Shown piece after piece: positions 40,631-50,386 of a DNA stretch of 64,000 nucleotides. Under the pieces are notes generated by a model, which worked only from the letters and a program-made list of their open reading frames with translations, had not been told where the DNA came from and searched no databases. Source of the DNA: Trichomonas vaginalis G3 (lineage: Eukaryota > Parabasalia > Trichomonadida > Trichomonadidae); NCBI RefSeq assembly GCF_026262505.1, contig NC_067208.1, forward strand, positions 1,240,001 through 1,304,000, written 5' to 3'. Every line of letters begins with the position of its first letter. The stretch's first letter is position 1. Both the position numbers and the translations under genes were made by a program.

Positions 40631-41695
40631 ACATACCTGACCTAATATTATATAAAAAGTCTCTTTAATATCTATATTTCATATTTTTATCGATTTTTAA
40701 AGTTTTTGCGAAAAGTATTCAATTATTTTTGCTATTTTGTCGGGTAAATGTCAGATTTGCGACATTTTCTGATATGATATTCAGATTCTACGTTGATAAT
40801 AATGCTTATAGAACCCTCTTGCTATTGTGTCAAAATTGCGAAACCGATAGCAAAAATATCTCGCAATATTAAAATTGAGATATTGAGTGAATTATGCATT
40901 ATAGAGATTAAAAATCTGATTTGTGAAAACATCTCATCAGTTTCTAGCTAATTCAAAAATCTTTACTATTTTATTCGATTAAAATGAAAAGGGAATAGTT
41001 TCATTATGCTTTAAATGACAGCCTTATAATATAATCATAGTTTTCGCTCAATATGCAGCATTTTTTTTTCGAAATCTATGGTCAATGTCCTAAATACTGA
41101 TTGCTTTGCATTCATATCTCTTACATTTTTATACCCACATCACTATTCATTGCTATTCCTATCTTTTTCATTTTTGTTTGTTTCTCATAATTTCTCAAAA
41201 AACATGATAACTTGATATTTGTAGATATCATACTTTATAACGTAAATAAGAACTTGACCCATTAAGAAAAGCAGTAATGAAAAGAAAATCTGAAATTCAT
41301 AAAAATTACAAGTTTCTGATGACAATTAGCTTAATTAAACCAGGTACAAGATTATATAATTGTATTTTCTATCCAATTATCCATATAATATCTTATCCAG
41401 AAAAAATAACTTGATCAATACCAAATGATTTTTTAACTAGTAAATAAAGTATTTTCTTTACACACACATTGTATATCATAGTTTTTTTTTTGGTTTCGCA
41501 AAACATCCAAAAACAAATATGCTATAAAAGTGACAATTTTAGCAAAACGAAACCCTTATTTTATTTATATTTTTATAGTTTTTTTTAAGAAAAAATATTG
41601 TTAGGGTTTTATGGATTTTCAATTAATATACAAGATAATTCATGAATGTATATATTTCCAAGTTTTTAAGGATGCAACACTTTATATTTGTAAAC

Positions 41696-41728
41696 TGTCA
41701 AAAGTGAAGTCACGCTATTTTTCATGCA
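41696..41728 (-). repeat. Right terminal inverted repeat of Polinton B
   Basis: Complement of 14,685-14,717 with two differences in 33 bp. Confidence 0.8.
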
Positions 41729-41733
41729 TTACA

Positions 41734-41749
41734 CATCGGTCTTTTTTTT
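41734..41749 (+). repeat. 16-bp direct repeat flanking Polinton B, right
   Basis: CATCGGTCTTTTTTTT, identical to 14,665-14,680. Confidence 0.6.
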
Positions 41750-41803
41750 AATACTAAACGTTTTTTTTCCCTGTCACTTTTAGCTAAAATTTGGGTTTGC
41801 CGT

Positions 41804-41852
41804 ATTGTGAGCTTTACAAAATTTGCAAGACAAATCTTGTTTCGCTCACAAT
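41804..41852. other. Branched hairpin beyond the right end of Polinton B
   Basis: ATTGTGAG (41,804-41,811) pairs with CTCACAAT (41,845-41,852). Inside lies CAAGA/TCTTG with a 4-base loop and a tiny CAAA/TTTG. It is weaker than the left three-way junction and unrelated in sequence. Confidence 0.5.
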
Positions 41853-42020
41853 CTGACTTGTGAATTTCATATTATGAGCCAAATTGAAAACTGTTTCTCA
41901 CTCCATTCAATTTTTCTGTTTCTTTCAATTTTTGTGACAGAAAATAATCGTTCATTGATTGAAACAAGACATCTGACTTATTCTGTAATATAAAAATATT
42001 GTGAATATTTTTCAAAAAAA

Positions 42021-42036
42021 TCACTTTTGTATTTGG
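42021..42036 (+). promoter_or_regulatory. Initiator and leader of the alpha-mannosidase gene
   Basis: TCACTTTTGTATTTGG fits the T. vaginalis initiator (TCA with start at A, then Y and W) and would give a leader of 14 bases before ATG 42,037. Confidence 0.6.
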
Positions 42037-42107
42037 ATGAGAGCAATGTCACCCTCGATGAATAGAAATTCGATTCTTATTATGATTTTAGGTCTTTTGG
42101 CACCTGG
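42037..42107 (+). pseudogene. Original 5' end of the alpha-mannosidase gene, cut off by a transposon
   Basis: From ATG 42,037 the frame reads MRAMSPSMNRNSILIMILGL LAPG, the basic start and first half of a signal anchor. The transposon begins at 42,108. The host frame resumes in phase at 43,778, where MILVLLLLVSDIDF is the second half of the same hydrophobic segment. Before the insertion the protein would have been about 555 residues. Confidence 0.85.
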
Positions 42108-42198
42108 TAGGGTTGTACAAACTGGCACAATTTTGCGGGCCGCCTGCCAGGAGCTGGCACGCGGCCAAAATCAAAAAAGTGGCCAAAAATCGGGCCTC

Positions 42199-42247
42199 GT
42201 GGCGTGGAAAGGGTGGAGCCCAAAGGGCGACATCCTTTCCACGCCAC
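42199..42247. other. Hairpin inside the hAT-like element
   Basis: GTGGCGTGGAAAGG pairs perfectly with CCTTTCCACGCCAC across about 21 bases. It is GC-rich against an AT-rich background. Confidence 0.8.
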
Positions 42248-42865
42248 TCGGCCTATGACCACAATTATATAATATGCTCATTATTATTTTTTCTTCTTTT
42301 CTCTTCTTTTTTTTCTTTTTCTCTTTTCTTTCTTCTTTTTCCCTTTTCCCTTCCTTTTTTTCTAGTTTTGGAAAGGAAAAAGTAAAAAATTTAATAATTA
42401 ATTTTATTACTATGAAAATATACTTTTTAGCTTATATTGTAAGTTGTGAGAGTTTTAAGTGATGGAAGATATAAATCAAATTTGAAATTCAACAAATCTT
42501 GTTATGATTAAGTTGAATATTGTACTCTAATTAAGAGTTTTCAGTTATGAACTCAGGTATTATATAATAAAAGTATAACTCCAGATAATAAAGAGGTTTT
42601 TAAAATGTAGATCTGAAAATCAAACTACCATGTTTGATATGATTAAGTTGAATAATGTTATTTTATTAAATGGTTCAAATCTGTGAAATCGGCAATTACA
42701 AATTAAAGGCGTAGTTCAAAAAATTAAAGAGATTTTAAAAATTTAATATCAGAATTAAACTAAAAAAAGGATTTAGTTATTTCAGTAATTATCAGAAAAG
42801 GTTAAAAAGATAGGGTAAGTAATGAGACTTGAGTGAGATGTGAGAAATCATATGTAAATAATTAG

Positions 42866-43022
42866 ATATCTGATGAGTAAGGTAGTAATGAGAGTTAAGA
42901 TCTGGTTAGTAAGGTAGTAATGAGAGTTAAGATCTGGTTAGTAAGGTAGTAATGAGAGTTAAGATCTGATGAGTAAGGTAGTAATGAGAGTTAAGATCTG
43001 GTTAGTAAGGTAGTAATGAGAG
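42866..43022 (+). repeat. 32-bp tandem repeat in the hAT-like element
   Basis: About five copies of GTTAAGATCTGGTTAGTAAG plus GTAGTAATGAGA, with the variant GATGAGTAAG in two copies. Confidence 0.9.
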
Positions 43023-43663
43023 ATCTGCGGGCAGTAATGATACATCTATGAGTACATAACTAAAACCTGAGTTCTATGAGCGAAATCTGAGAGCTAAAAG
43101 CCGAGAGATCTAAGGTAAGTAATGAGAGAAGAGAATTTGAAATTTTACAAAATACGTTTACTCATACAAAATAATTCGCATTCTTTTATAACGAATCTCA
43201 ATGCCAATTAATACATAAAACAGATTTTAGCAATCAATTGCAAGATTTAGAAAGATTTTATTTATAATCTCAGCCAAATTAACAAATATTTTATTGATTT
43301 CGTAAAAAATAGCAATAAAACATAAAAATATGACATTCTATTTTTCCAAAAAAATTTCAAAAATCATTTTTTAACATGAAATTTATATTTTTTAATTTTT
43401 TTTAAATTTTGAATTTTTTTTTGGAATTTTCAACCATGTCAAAAGTCGGGATCTACAAATGTATTCTCTTTGACATAGGATAAAAACATCCTTTCTTATA
43501 ATTTCATTGTAAAATAAAATTTTCTTAAATTTATTGAATCCAAACTCAACTTTGCAACATTTTATTATCATAAAAACTAAGAAACATCAGGTAAACTTCA
43601 ATTTGGAGAGCTTAAAATCATATCTAAATTGAAAAATAAGGGGAAAAAATTGTAAAAAAAATC

Positions 43664-43670
43664 TCATTAG
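43664..43670 (+). promoter_or_regulatory. Initiator-like site supplied by the transposon
   Basis: TCATTAG directly precedes ATG 43,671. It fits the T. vaginalis initiator with a 5-base leader, and the ATG is in frame with the mannosidase. Confidence 0.5.
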
Positions 43671-45374
43671 ATGGGGCAAAAAGTGACTTTTTTAATGTGT
43701 TTTTTAAAAAAGTCGTGCCAGCTGGCCAAAATAGGTGTGCCAGCAGGCGTGCCAGTTTGTACAACCCTAGCACATGGGATGATACTTGTTTTATTGTTAT
43801 TGGTCTCTGATATCGATTTTTCAGGTTATATGTTATCCTCTAACTCATCAATGTATGACATTCCAAAAGATATACCAAGAGAAGCCATTGAAAATCCATC
43901 AAAAACATTTTATTTTCCAATTATTTCAGACACTAAAACAAATCTGCTTTATGACAGAAGTTTTCCGAGAATTCCAGCCGATAAAGAAAAGGCCGAAGCT
44001 GTTAAAGAAGCTTTTATGCATGCATGGACTCCTTATAGGAAGTATTGTTGGGGACAAGATGAATTTGTTCCTCATTCAAGAAGTTGCTCCAACACATTAC
44101 ATGCAGGACTAACGATTGTTGATTCCCTTTCAACATTATATATTATGAATCTAACAGAAGAATTCAAAGCCGCTCGTGATTATATAGCAAATGATTTTAA
44201 GCCTTCTGGATCATGGTCTTTATTTGAATTCCTCATAAGATTTGTTGGTGGCTTCGTATCAACATATCAATTGACTGGCGACGAAATATTCTTGAAAAGA
44301 GCTGTTGAATGTGCTGATGCTGTTTATCCTCTCATGGAGGGAGGAATCTTTGGAGGCGGTATTGCCTTATCTTATTTTGGTGGTAAGCTTACTGCCAGAA
44401 GAACTTCAAATGGTGGCACAAGTCTTGTTGATACTTCAACATATCAATTAGAGTTCATTGCTCTATCAATGGTAACAGGGGATCCAAAATACATTAATCT
44501 TGCTATGAAAACATACAATATTATTTGGCGAAATACAGCAGGTCATGGATTAATAAGCGACCCATACTCCTCTGGTGGCCAATTACACGTTGGAGGAGGT
44601 ACAGACTCTTACTTCGAGTATATTATCAAGATCTATGTAATGACCCGTGGTTACGCGAAAATTTTCTTGAATAAATATCTAGAAATTGCAAGAGATATCA
44701 AAGAAAAGCTCATAATTCATTCAGGAAAGAGTAATTATACAGGCCTTGGTATTAGTTATGGAGGAGGCCGAGCATCTCCGAGACAAGAGCATCTTGCAAC
44801 ATTTGCAGGTGGAATGTTAGCTGTAGGAACGGTAAAAGATAATCCAGGTGCAGCGGAAGATCTAAAACTAGCAGATGAATTGGCCACTGGTTACTATTAT
44901 TCATATGCATCAACGCAAACAGGTGTTGGACCAGAATTCATGGATTTCGTTCAATCTAAAGACCGAGACTTCAGAGCCAGTGATCCTACTTACAAACTTA
45001 GACCAGAATCTGTCGAATCTGAATGTGTAATGTTCAGATTCACCGGATTGCCTAAATTTAGAGATTATTCATGGAAGATGTTCCAAGCAATTAACACGTA
45101 CGCAAGGAAGGAAAATGGTTTTGCTTGGATCCATAACGTTGAATCAAAGGATAAATACTCAAGTACAGCGCAAGACTCTTATTTCCTTGCTGAGACTTTG
45201 AAATACCTGTACTTAACCTTCAGTGATACAAGTTTAATTTCTCCAGCAGAATGGGTATTTAATACTGAAGGGCATCCACTCAAAATATTCACAGATGAAG
45301 AAGCCAAGAAGTGGGCACCATTTTTGACTGGTTCTTCAATCAAATCAATTCTTAACTCTTATATCAATCATTAA
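43671..45374 (+). CDS. Glycoside hydrolase family 47 alpha-1,2-mannosidase, with transposon-derived N-terminus
   Basis: 567 residues from ATG 43,671. The first 33 come from the transposon end, and host sequence resumes just before MILVLLLLVSDIDF. GH47 hallmarks run through the rest: AFMHAWTPYRKYCWGQDE, HAGLTIVDSLSTLYIMNL, VDTSTYQLEFIALSMVTGD, GGGTDSYFEYIIKIYVMT, HLATFAGGML, RPESVESECVMFRFTG and the C-terminal calcium-site NTEGHPL. Such enzymes trim mannose from N-glycans in ER or Golgi. Type II membrane topology was likely before the insertion. Without the first half of the anchor, targeting may be weakened, yet the frame is intact. Confidence 0.9.
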   Translation: MGQKVTFLMCFLKKSCQLAKIGVPAGVPVCTTLAHGMILVLLLLVSDIDFSGYMLSSNSSMYDIPKDIPREAIENPSKTFYFPIISDTKTNLLYDRSFPRIPADKEKAEAVKEAFMHAWTPYRKYCWGQDEFVPHSRSCSNTLHAGLTIVDSLSTLYIMNLTEEFKAARDYIANDFKPSGSWSLFEFLIRFVGGFVSTYQLTGDEIFLKRAVECADAVYPLMEGGIFGGGIALSYFGGKLTARRTSNGGTSLVDTSTYQLEFIALSMVTGDPKYINLAMKTYNIIWRNTAGHGLISDPYSSGGQLHVGGGTDSYFEYIIKIYVMTRGYAKIFLNKYLEIARDIKEKLIIHSGKSNYTGLGISYGGGRASPRQEHLATFAGGMLAVGTVKDNPGAAEDLKLADELATGYYYSYASTQTGVGPEFMDFVQSKDRDFRASDPTYKLRPESVESECVMFRFTGLPKFRDYSWKMFQAINTYARKENGFAWIHNVESKDKYSSTAQDSYFLAETLKYLYLTFSDTSLISPAEWVFNTEGHPLKIFTDEEAKKWAPFLTGSSIKSILNSYINH

Positions 45375-46132
45375 TATTAAATAAAACATCTATGATGTAA
45401 AATTAATAAACTTATTCCTGGAATTAGAAACAATGAGCAATTGCATTTGTGGCAAAAATAGATGTCTCCAATATCTTGTAATCCGAGGAAAATCCCAAAT
45501 TTAAAATATTCTTCCTATTCCAAGATCTTCCAAGATTGAGTTTCCATTTGATATTAATGGATCTAACATATACATAGCTCATTTGAAAAAATCTTCAAAA
45601 TATTACATTTTTCTTAATGATATTCGTTTTCATCTTCATTGTTCATCCGATAATTCTAAGCATTATTTCTTTTAATAGTAGAATAATTTGGTCTCTCGGA
45701 TCTTTGAGTTCTGACGTTTTTGTTTATAAATGCAAAAAAAATTAAAAAGTTAACTTTAGAAGAAGCATAACTTTTATGAGACACATCATTATAAAAATTT
45801 CTGCACATGCTTAGGTTATTAAATTAGTAAAAAATACTCTCGATTGTTTGTCCAATCTGGACAATAAAAAAATATGTCACTTTTTAGGTCAAAGCACTTT
45901 TTTCCCATTGAGTGCCCATATAAAGGATTTTATGTGTAGTCATCTTGATATTGTATCATATTGACCAAGGTGACTAAATGGTGGTTGTTAAATGATCCTT
46001 GTGTTCAAAAATTAAGAGGTTGTCAAATTAGAGTTGTTACAACTTCTTTTAAGGGTTGGAAAAAGAACAATGAAAGACAAATAATAGAATGTTATTTTTT
46101 CGCTATCTATTTGATATTGTTATAATATAATC
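45375..46132. other. Host intergenic region
   Basis: AT-rich, without coding sequence or named repeats. TAAA sequences just after the mannosidase stop fit the T. vaginalis polyadenylation signal. A GTCACTTTTT motif lies near 45,876. Confidence 0.6.
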
Positions 46133-46159
46133 ATGTTTCATTCAAAAAAAATTTTTTTA

Positions 46160-47909
46160 ATGGAGAAAGAATTCAAAGTTCCTCCAATTAAAAGGATGAA
46201 TTTTCTTGAGAAATATAGAGATTTCATAGAAACTTATGAGAAACTCTACCAAATGAAAGCAGATGAATCTATTGAAGTCATATTTAATTGTATCAATTTG
46301 GTTTTAATTAACAAGTACAAAATTCCACCAAGACAAATCATCTTTAGCATAATTCGTGCAATTCACTACAATTATCGATGCATGGAACAATATGTTATAA
46401 TTCTTAACAAAATCGTTTCAAAATATTCTTTAATTTGCAAATATTTACTCAATGACATAATAGAAAACAAGGATCTAGGAAAAATTATGATACAGAATCC
46501 AAAGAAAGTTGTTCAAAGTAACCAATTTTATTTTGATGAAAATTCATTTTCAAAGGAAAATGAAATTGATTATATAATTATGCACGATCAAATTGATAAA
46601 TTCAGGGAGTATTCAGTCGAAAAAACCCTAAATGATGTTTTGATAAAAATTCATACTAATTCTTCAGTTTCACTTATTGAAGCTTGCTGCTATTATGGAT
46701 CAGTGAACATTTTCTATTTTCTTATTTCAAATACGAAATCTAAAATCACTAAAGATTGTCTTCATTATTCTATTATTGGAGGGAATACTGACATTATCAA
46801 TGAATGTTTGAAGAATAACAAAATTGCTGAATATTATTTGAATGAAATAGTTTCATGTCATAATAATAAACTCCTTGAATATATATTCAACGATAAAATT
46901 TTTCAACCAAAAAAAATTTAAATATACTACAATCATCAACTCGCAAAACCTAACTGCAGTTTACCTTTTGTACAAAAAAGATAGAAGAACGATTATTCCA
47001 TTTTGTGCAGCTTTTCCGCAGACAATTGACATTCTTGGGAATGAGACAAAAAACATTTCTTATTGTCATGTTGATGATCAATTAATGAAATACTCTGCGA
47101 TGTATAATACATTTGAAATTGCAGAATTTCTTATTTCACATGGAATCAAAATTCAAGGAAATGATGAAACCAAAGTAACTTACAATGTTTTATTTTCTCA
47201 AAGAATTCATATCAATAAAAGTGATAAAGAATTAATGACTGCACTTCATTTAGCTGCAGAAAATAATAGCAAAGAAACTGCCAAAGTTCTCATTTCACAT
47301 GGAATTGATATAAATGAAAGAGATAAATTGTTAATGACTGCCCTTCATTTCGCCGCAAAAAATAATTGCAAAGAAACAGTAGAATTTCTTATTACTAATG
47401 GTATTGATATCAATGCAAGAGATAAATTCAATAGAACTGCTCTTCATTGTGCAGTTGAAAATAATTTCACAGAAATCGCAAAAATTCTAATTTTGCATGG
47501 TATCGATATAAATGTAAGAGATAATCTATCAAGTTCTGCCCTTTATTATGCAGTGAATAATAATAACATAGAAATGGCAAAAGTTCTTATTGCCCATGGT
47601 GCAGATATCAATATAAATGATCACTTTGGACGGCCGATTCTTCACAACAGAATTATTAATGGTAGTAAAGAAATGATTGAATTTCTAATCTCTCATAATG
47701 CGGATATTAACGCAATAGATAAATATGGGAAGACAGCACTCCATATTGCTGTAAAGATAAACCGCTTAGAAATTGTAGATATTCTTATTTCGCATGGAGC
47801 AGATCTAACAATAAAAGATAAGAATGGAAATACTCCCCTTATTCAAGCAGAACAGTTTTATAGGAAAAAAATAAAGGAATTTCTAATTTCTCATGGTGCT
47901 TCTTCATGA
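46160..47909 (+). pseudogene. DUF3447-type ankyrin repeat protein, frameshifted
   Basis: The first frame runs to 46,921 and shows the helical N-terminal domain of the large T. vaginalis ankyrin family (KYRDFIETYEKLYQMKADES, CCYYGSVNIFYFLISNTKSK). The second runs from about 46,920 to 47,909 with at least seven ankyrin units of the form TALHxAAxNNxxEIxKxLIxHGxDI. The two are in different frames and meet at a run of eight A near 46,911-46,918. The change could be real or a sequencing slip. ATG 46,160 is chosen because TCATT, an initiator, lies at 46,138. Function is unknown; such proteins bind partners. Confidence 0.8.
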
Positions 47910-48009
47910 TTTAATAAAAAGTATAGTATTAACATATTCAAAAGACGATACGTATACAAATCCTAAAAATTTTTACTAAAAAAAATCGAATTTTTTTTCC
48001 CACCACATT

Positions 48010-49875
48010 ATGATTCCTGTTGGAATAGATTTAGGCACAAGTAACTCAGTTTGCGCTTATTTCATTGGAAAACGTTCTGACAGGGTTCAATTTGGAGGAG
48101 ATTATTACCTTCCTTCTTTAGTATGTATCGAAAAAGACCAAAATAACAAAACTTCTTTTTCATTGGGTTCAACTATCAAAGATTATATGGTTAATCATCC
48201 AGAAAGAGTAGCATATGGATCAAAGAGACTAATTGGACGAAAATTTAATGATCCTTACGTTCAAAATTTTATCAAAACTTGTCCTTATGAAATTATCAAT
48301 AAAAACGATAGGCCAGCATACGTAATTGAAGGAAATACATACGATCCAGAAACTATTTCTGCTCAAATTCTATTAGAAATTAAAAATCAATTCAAGAAAA
48401 CGACAGGAAACGAAATGAAATCAGTTGTTATTACAATCCCAGCTTTATTCAGTCCTAACCAGCGTGAATGTACTAAAACTGCAGCTGAACTTGCAGGATT
48501 AGATGTAATTCAATTTATCAGCGAGCCAACAGCCGCAGCTATTGCATACAAAGATACAATCAAAGATCAAGGGGTTACAGGTAAGCAGACCGTGTTAATC
48601 TTTGATTTTGGTGCAGGAACGTTAGATGTTTCAATTGTCGCGTTTGAAAACGACGATTGCAACATTATTGCGGTCGAAGGCAACGTAAACCTTGGTGGCA
48701 AAGATTTAGACAAGGCATTATACGATTTTGTTGTTCGAGATGAACAAAAAACTCATCCGAACTTCAGATTCGATCCAAAATCGAAAGAATGTGCAAATTT
48801 ACTTGAGGCATGCGAAAAATGTAAGATTAATTTGTCTACAATGAAAAGTTCCGAAATTATTATTCCGAATTTTTACAAAAACGGGGATTTACAGAAGATG
48901 ATTCGCAGAATTAAATTCGAGAGCCTCATAGAAGATAAGATCCAAGCCTGTATCGAATCTCTCGACAAAGCTCTCCAAAAAGCCAAATTATCTAAAGACC
49001 AAATAACAGCGGTTATACCAATTGGCGGTTCATGTAACATCCCTGCTGTCCAAACAGCACTTGAAGACTATTTTGATGGCAAAACTTGCATTGTTATGGC
49101 AGATTCTTGTGGATACAGTGTTGCACAAGGCGCAATGCTTCTTTGCAAGGGATTATTAGAGAATACTACTAAGTTTACTAATAATATTTCCCGAACACGT
49201 CGACAAATGGGAAAATCATCAGATCATCGTGGAGAAATCGAACTTATCAAAGATATTTTACCAATGCCGTTTGGTATTCGCATTGACAAAGATAAGTTCT
49301 TCCCGTATTTCTCACCAGGAACAAGTTTGCCGAGTGAAATTCAATATCCTTTCAAAATTGAAGCGAAAAGAAGCCTGAAACTTGAAATATTCCAAGGAGA
49401 AGACTTAGAACATTGCAGCAATAACGATTTGATTGCTCAAACTAACATACAAAACATTCCATCAAATATTGATTCCCTTTGGGTCAAATTGAAACTTGAT
49501 GTCAATGGTGTCATGACTGTTTATGTTTGTGACAACACGGGAACAATGGAAAGAGAGCAGAAACTTGATGCTTTGATACAACTCTCCGAAAATGATTTCA
49601 GAAATGCGAAAAAGATATTGGATTCAACAGAACAAATTTCTAGAATGAGAGATGATTTCGACACAAGAATTGATAATTTGTCTCATGAAGTATCACGAAT
49701 GAAGAGGAAATCAACAGATAAAAGAAAGTTTTCTAATCTAGAAGATAGTATTGATGAACTACTGCAGGAAAGAGAAGACATGCAAGATAAAATGAATGAT
49801 ACAAATGAAATTGCTAAATTAATCAACAAACTGCAGAAACTTGAAAGAGAATTCCAAATATTGTCTAAAAACTAA
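48010..49875 (+). CDS. Divergent Hsp70-like protein
   Basis: 621 residues. The ATPase domain shows the Hsp70 phosphate and adenosine signatures in altered form: VGIDLGTSNSVCAY near residue 4, VLIFDFGAGTLDVSIV near 198 and AVIPIGGSCNIPAVQ near 336. Residues 410-520 are a diverged substrate-binding part. The final 100 residues are coiled-coil-like (REEDMQDKMNDTNEIAKLIN type), and there is no EEVD or KDEL end. It belongs to a lineage of unusual Hsp70 proteins rather than the cytosolic chaperone. Role unknown, likely chaperone-like. Confidence 0.85.
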   Translation: MIPVGIDLGTSNSVCAYFIGKRSDRVQFGGDYYLPSLVCIEKDQNNKTSFSLGSTIKDYMVNHPERVAYGSKRLIGRKFNDPYVQNFIKTCPYEIINKNDRPAYVIEGNTYDPETISAQILLEIKNQFKKTTGNEMKSVVITIPALFSPNQRECTKTAAELAGLDVIQFISEPTAAAIAYKDTIKDQGVTGKQTVLIFDFGAGTLDVSIVAFENDDCNIIAVEGNVNLGGKDLDKALYDFVVRDEQKTHPNFRFDPKSKECANLLEACEKCKINLSTMKSSEIIIPNFYKNGDLQKMIRRIKFESLIEDKIQACIESLDKALQKAKLSKDQITAVIPIGGSCNIPAVQTALEDYFDGKTCIVMADSCGYSVAQGAMLLCKGLLENTTKFTNNISRTRRQMGKSSDHRGEIELIKDILPMPFGIRIDKDKFFPYFSPGTSLPSEIQYPFKIEAKRSLKLEIFQGEDLEHCSNNDLIAQTNIQNIPSNIDSLWVKLKLDVNGVMTVYVCDNTGTMEREQKLDALIQLSENDFRNAKKILDSTEQISRMRDDFDTRIDNLSHEVSRMKRKSTDKRKFSNLEDSIDELLQEREDMQDKMNDTNEIAKLINKLQKLEREFQILSKN

Positions 49876-50386
49876 TATTGTTCTAAATAAAAATTTTGTT
49901 TATATTTAGTATTATATATTAATTGAGCACTATACACTTTCTGATGTACTCCTGCAAATCATACTAGGATATATAGTTATTTATAATAACTTTTTCCAGA
50001 CCAAAAATATTAACTTTTTTACTTAGAAAATTGGGATATGAAGCTTGGAAGTCAAAAAATTTGAGGGAATGTCAGAAAGTGGTAAGTACTCTATTAAGAG
50101 ATCATTATCTTAGTTTATAACTATTCAATTTTTATCACTTAATGCTATTTTCCCTAAGATAGAACATTTTGAGATTTATGTTCCAATTCCTAAGGTGAAA
50201 AGTTCATATTATTTGCAGGTCAAAACTTAATATAAGTATAAATGCAATAATCTTTAAAATTTTAGAATTGTTTTCTTCATGTAAAGATTTATATTATTAG
50301 AGTCGTAATTAGGATGTCGCTTGAGGGACAATTGGGGACCTGACCAAATAAATAATATTACTCATAATTCATTAAATTAATTTCGT
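49876..50386. other. Host intergenic region between convergent genes
   Basis: AT-rich. No gene, repeat or structure is seen. Confidence 0.6.

Larger units (their letters stand above)
14681..41732. mobile_element. Polinton B (Maverick), about 27 kb
   Basis: The ends are inverted repeats: 14,685-14,717 matches 41,696-41,728 inverted with two differences in 33 bp, and further inward 15,567-15,583 matches 41,542-41,558, and 15,713-15,760 matches 40,598-40,648. Contents are capsid, packaging ATPase, D5-type helicase, divergent PolB, integrase, KilA-N, HNH, fibre-like and methyltransferase genes. The element is clearly broken, with perhaps 15-25 breaks spread over several genes, so it is an older fossil than C, although many small genes remain open. 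Its length is large for the family. Confidence 0.8.
40388..41732. other. Right noncoding end of Polinton B
   Basis: No gene is seen. Near 40,417-40,505 several copies of AAAAGTGACA occur. A GC-rich block with the two-tier hairpin (40,598-40,630) follows, then 900 bp of AT-rich sequence with no structure I can name, then the two inverted-repeat segments at 41,542-41,558 and 41,696-41,728. Confidence 0.75.
42108..43769. mobile_element. 1.66-kb non-autonomous hAT-like transposon
   Basis: The ends are perfect 21-bp inverted repeats beginning TAGGGTTGTACAAACTGG. They are flanked by GCACCTGG (42,100-42,107) and GCACATGG (43,770-43,777), an 8-bp target-site duplication with one difference. The TAGGG start and 8-bp duplication fit the hAT superfamily. 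There is no transposase. Inside are a 14-bp-stem hairpin (42,199-42,247), a pyrimidine tract (42,283-42,365) and 32-bp tandem repeats (42,866-43,022). The superfamily call is inference from the ends. Confidence 0.8.

Noticed and set aside
40384-40632. 82-residue minus-strand frame with a GC-rich start
   Set aside because: It covers the noncoding end and the two-tier hairpin; composition is not protein-like.
41804-41852. Right-hand counterpart of the three-way-junction palindrome
   Set aside because: It is weaker, unrelated in sequence, and lies at a different distance from the element end; kept only as a minor feature.
42001-42258. 85-residue gene starting with GTG
   Set aside because: It joins the interrupted 5' end of the mannosidase to transposon sequence by chance; GTG starts are not expected here.
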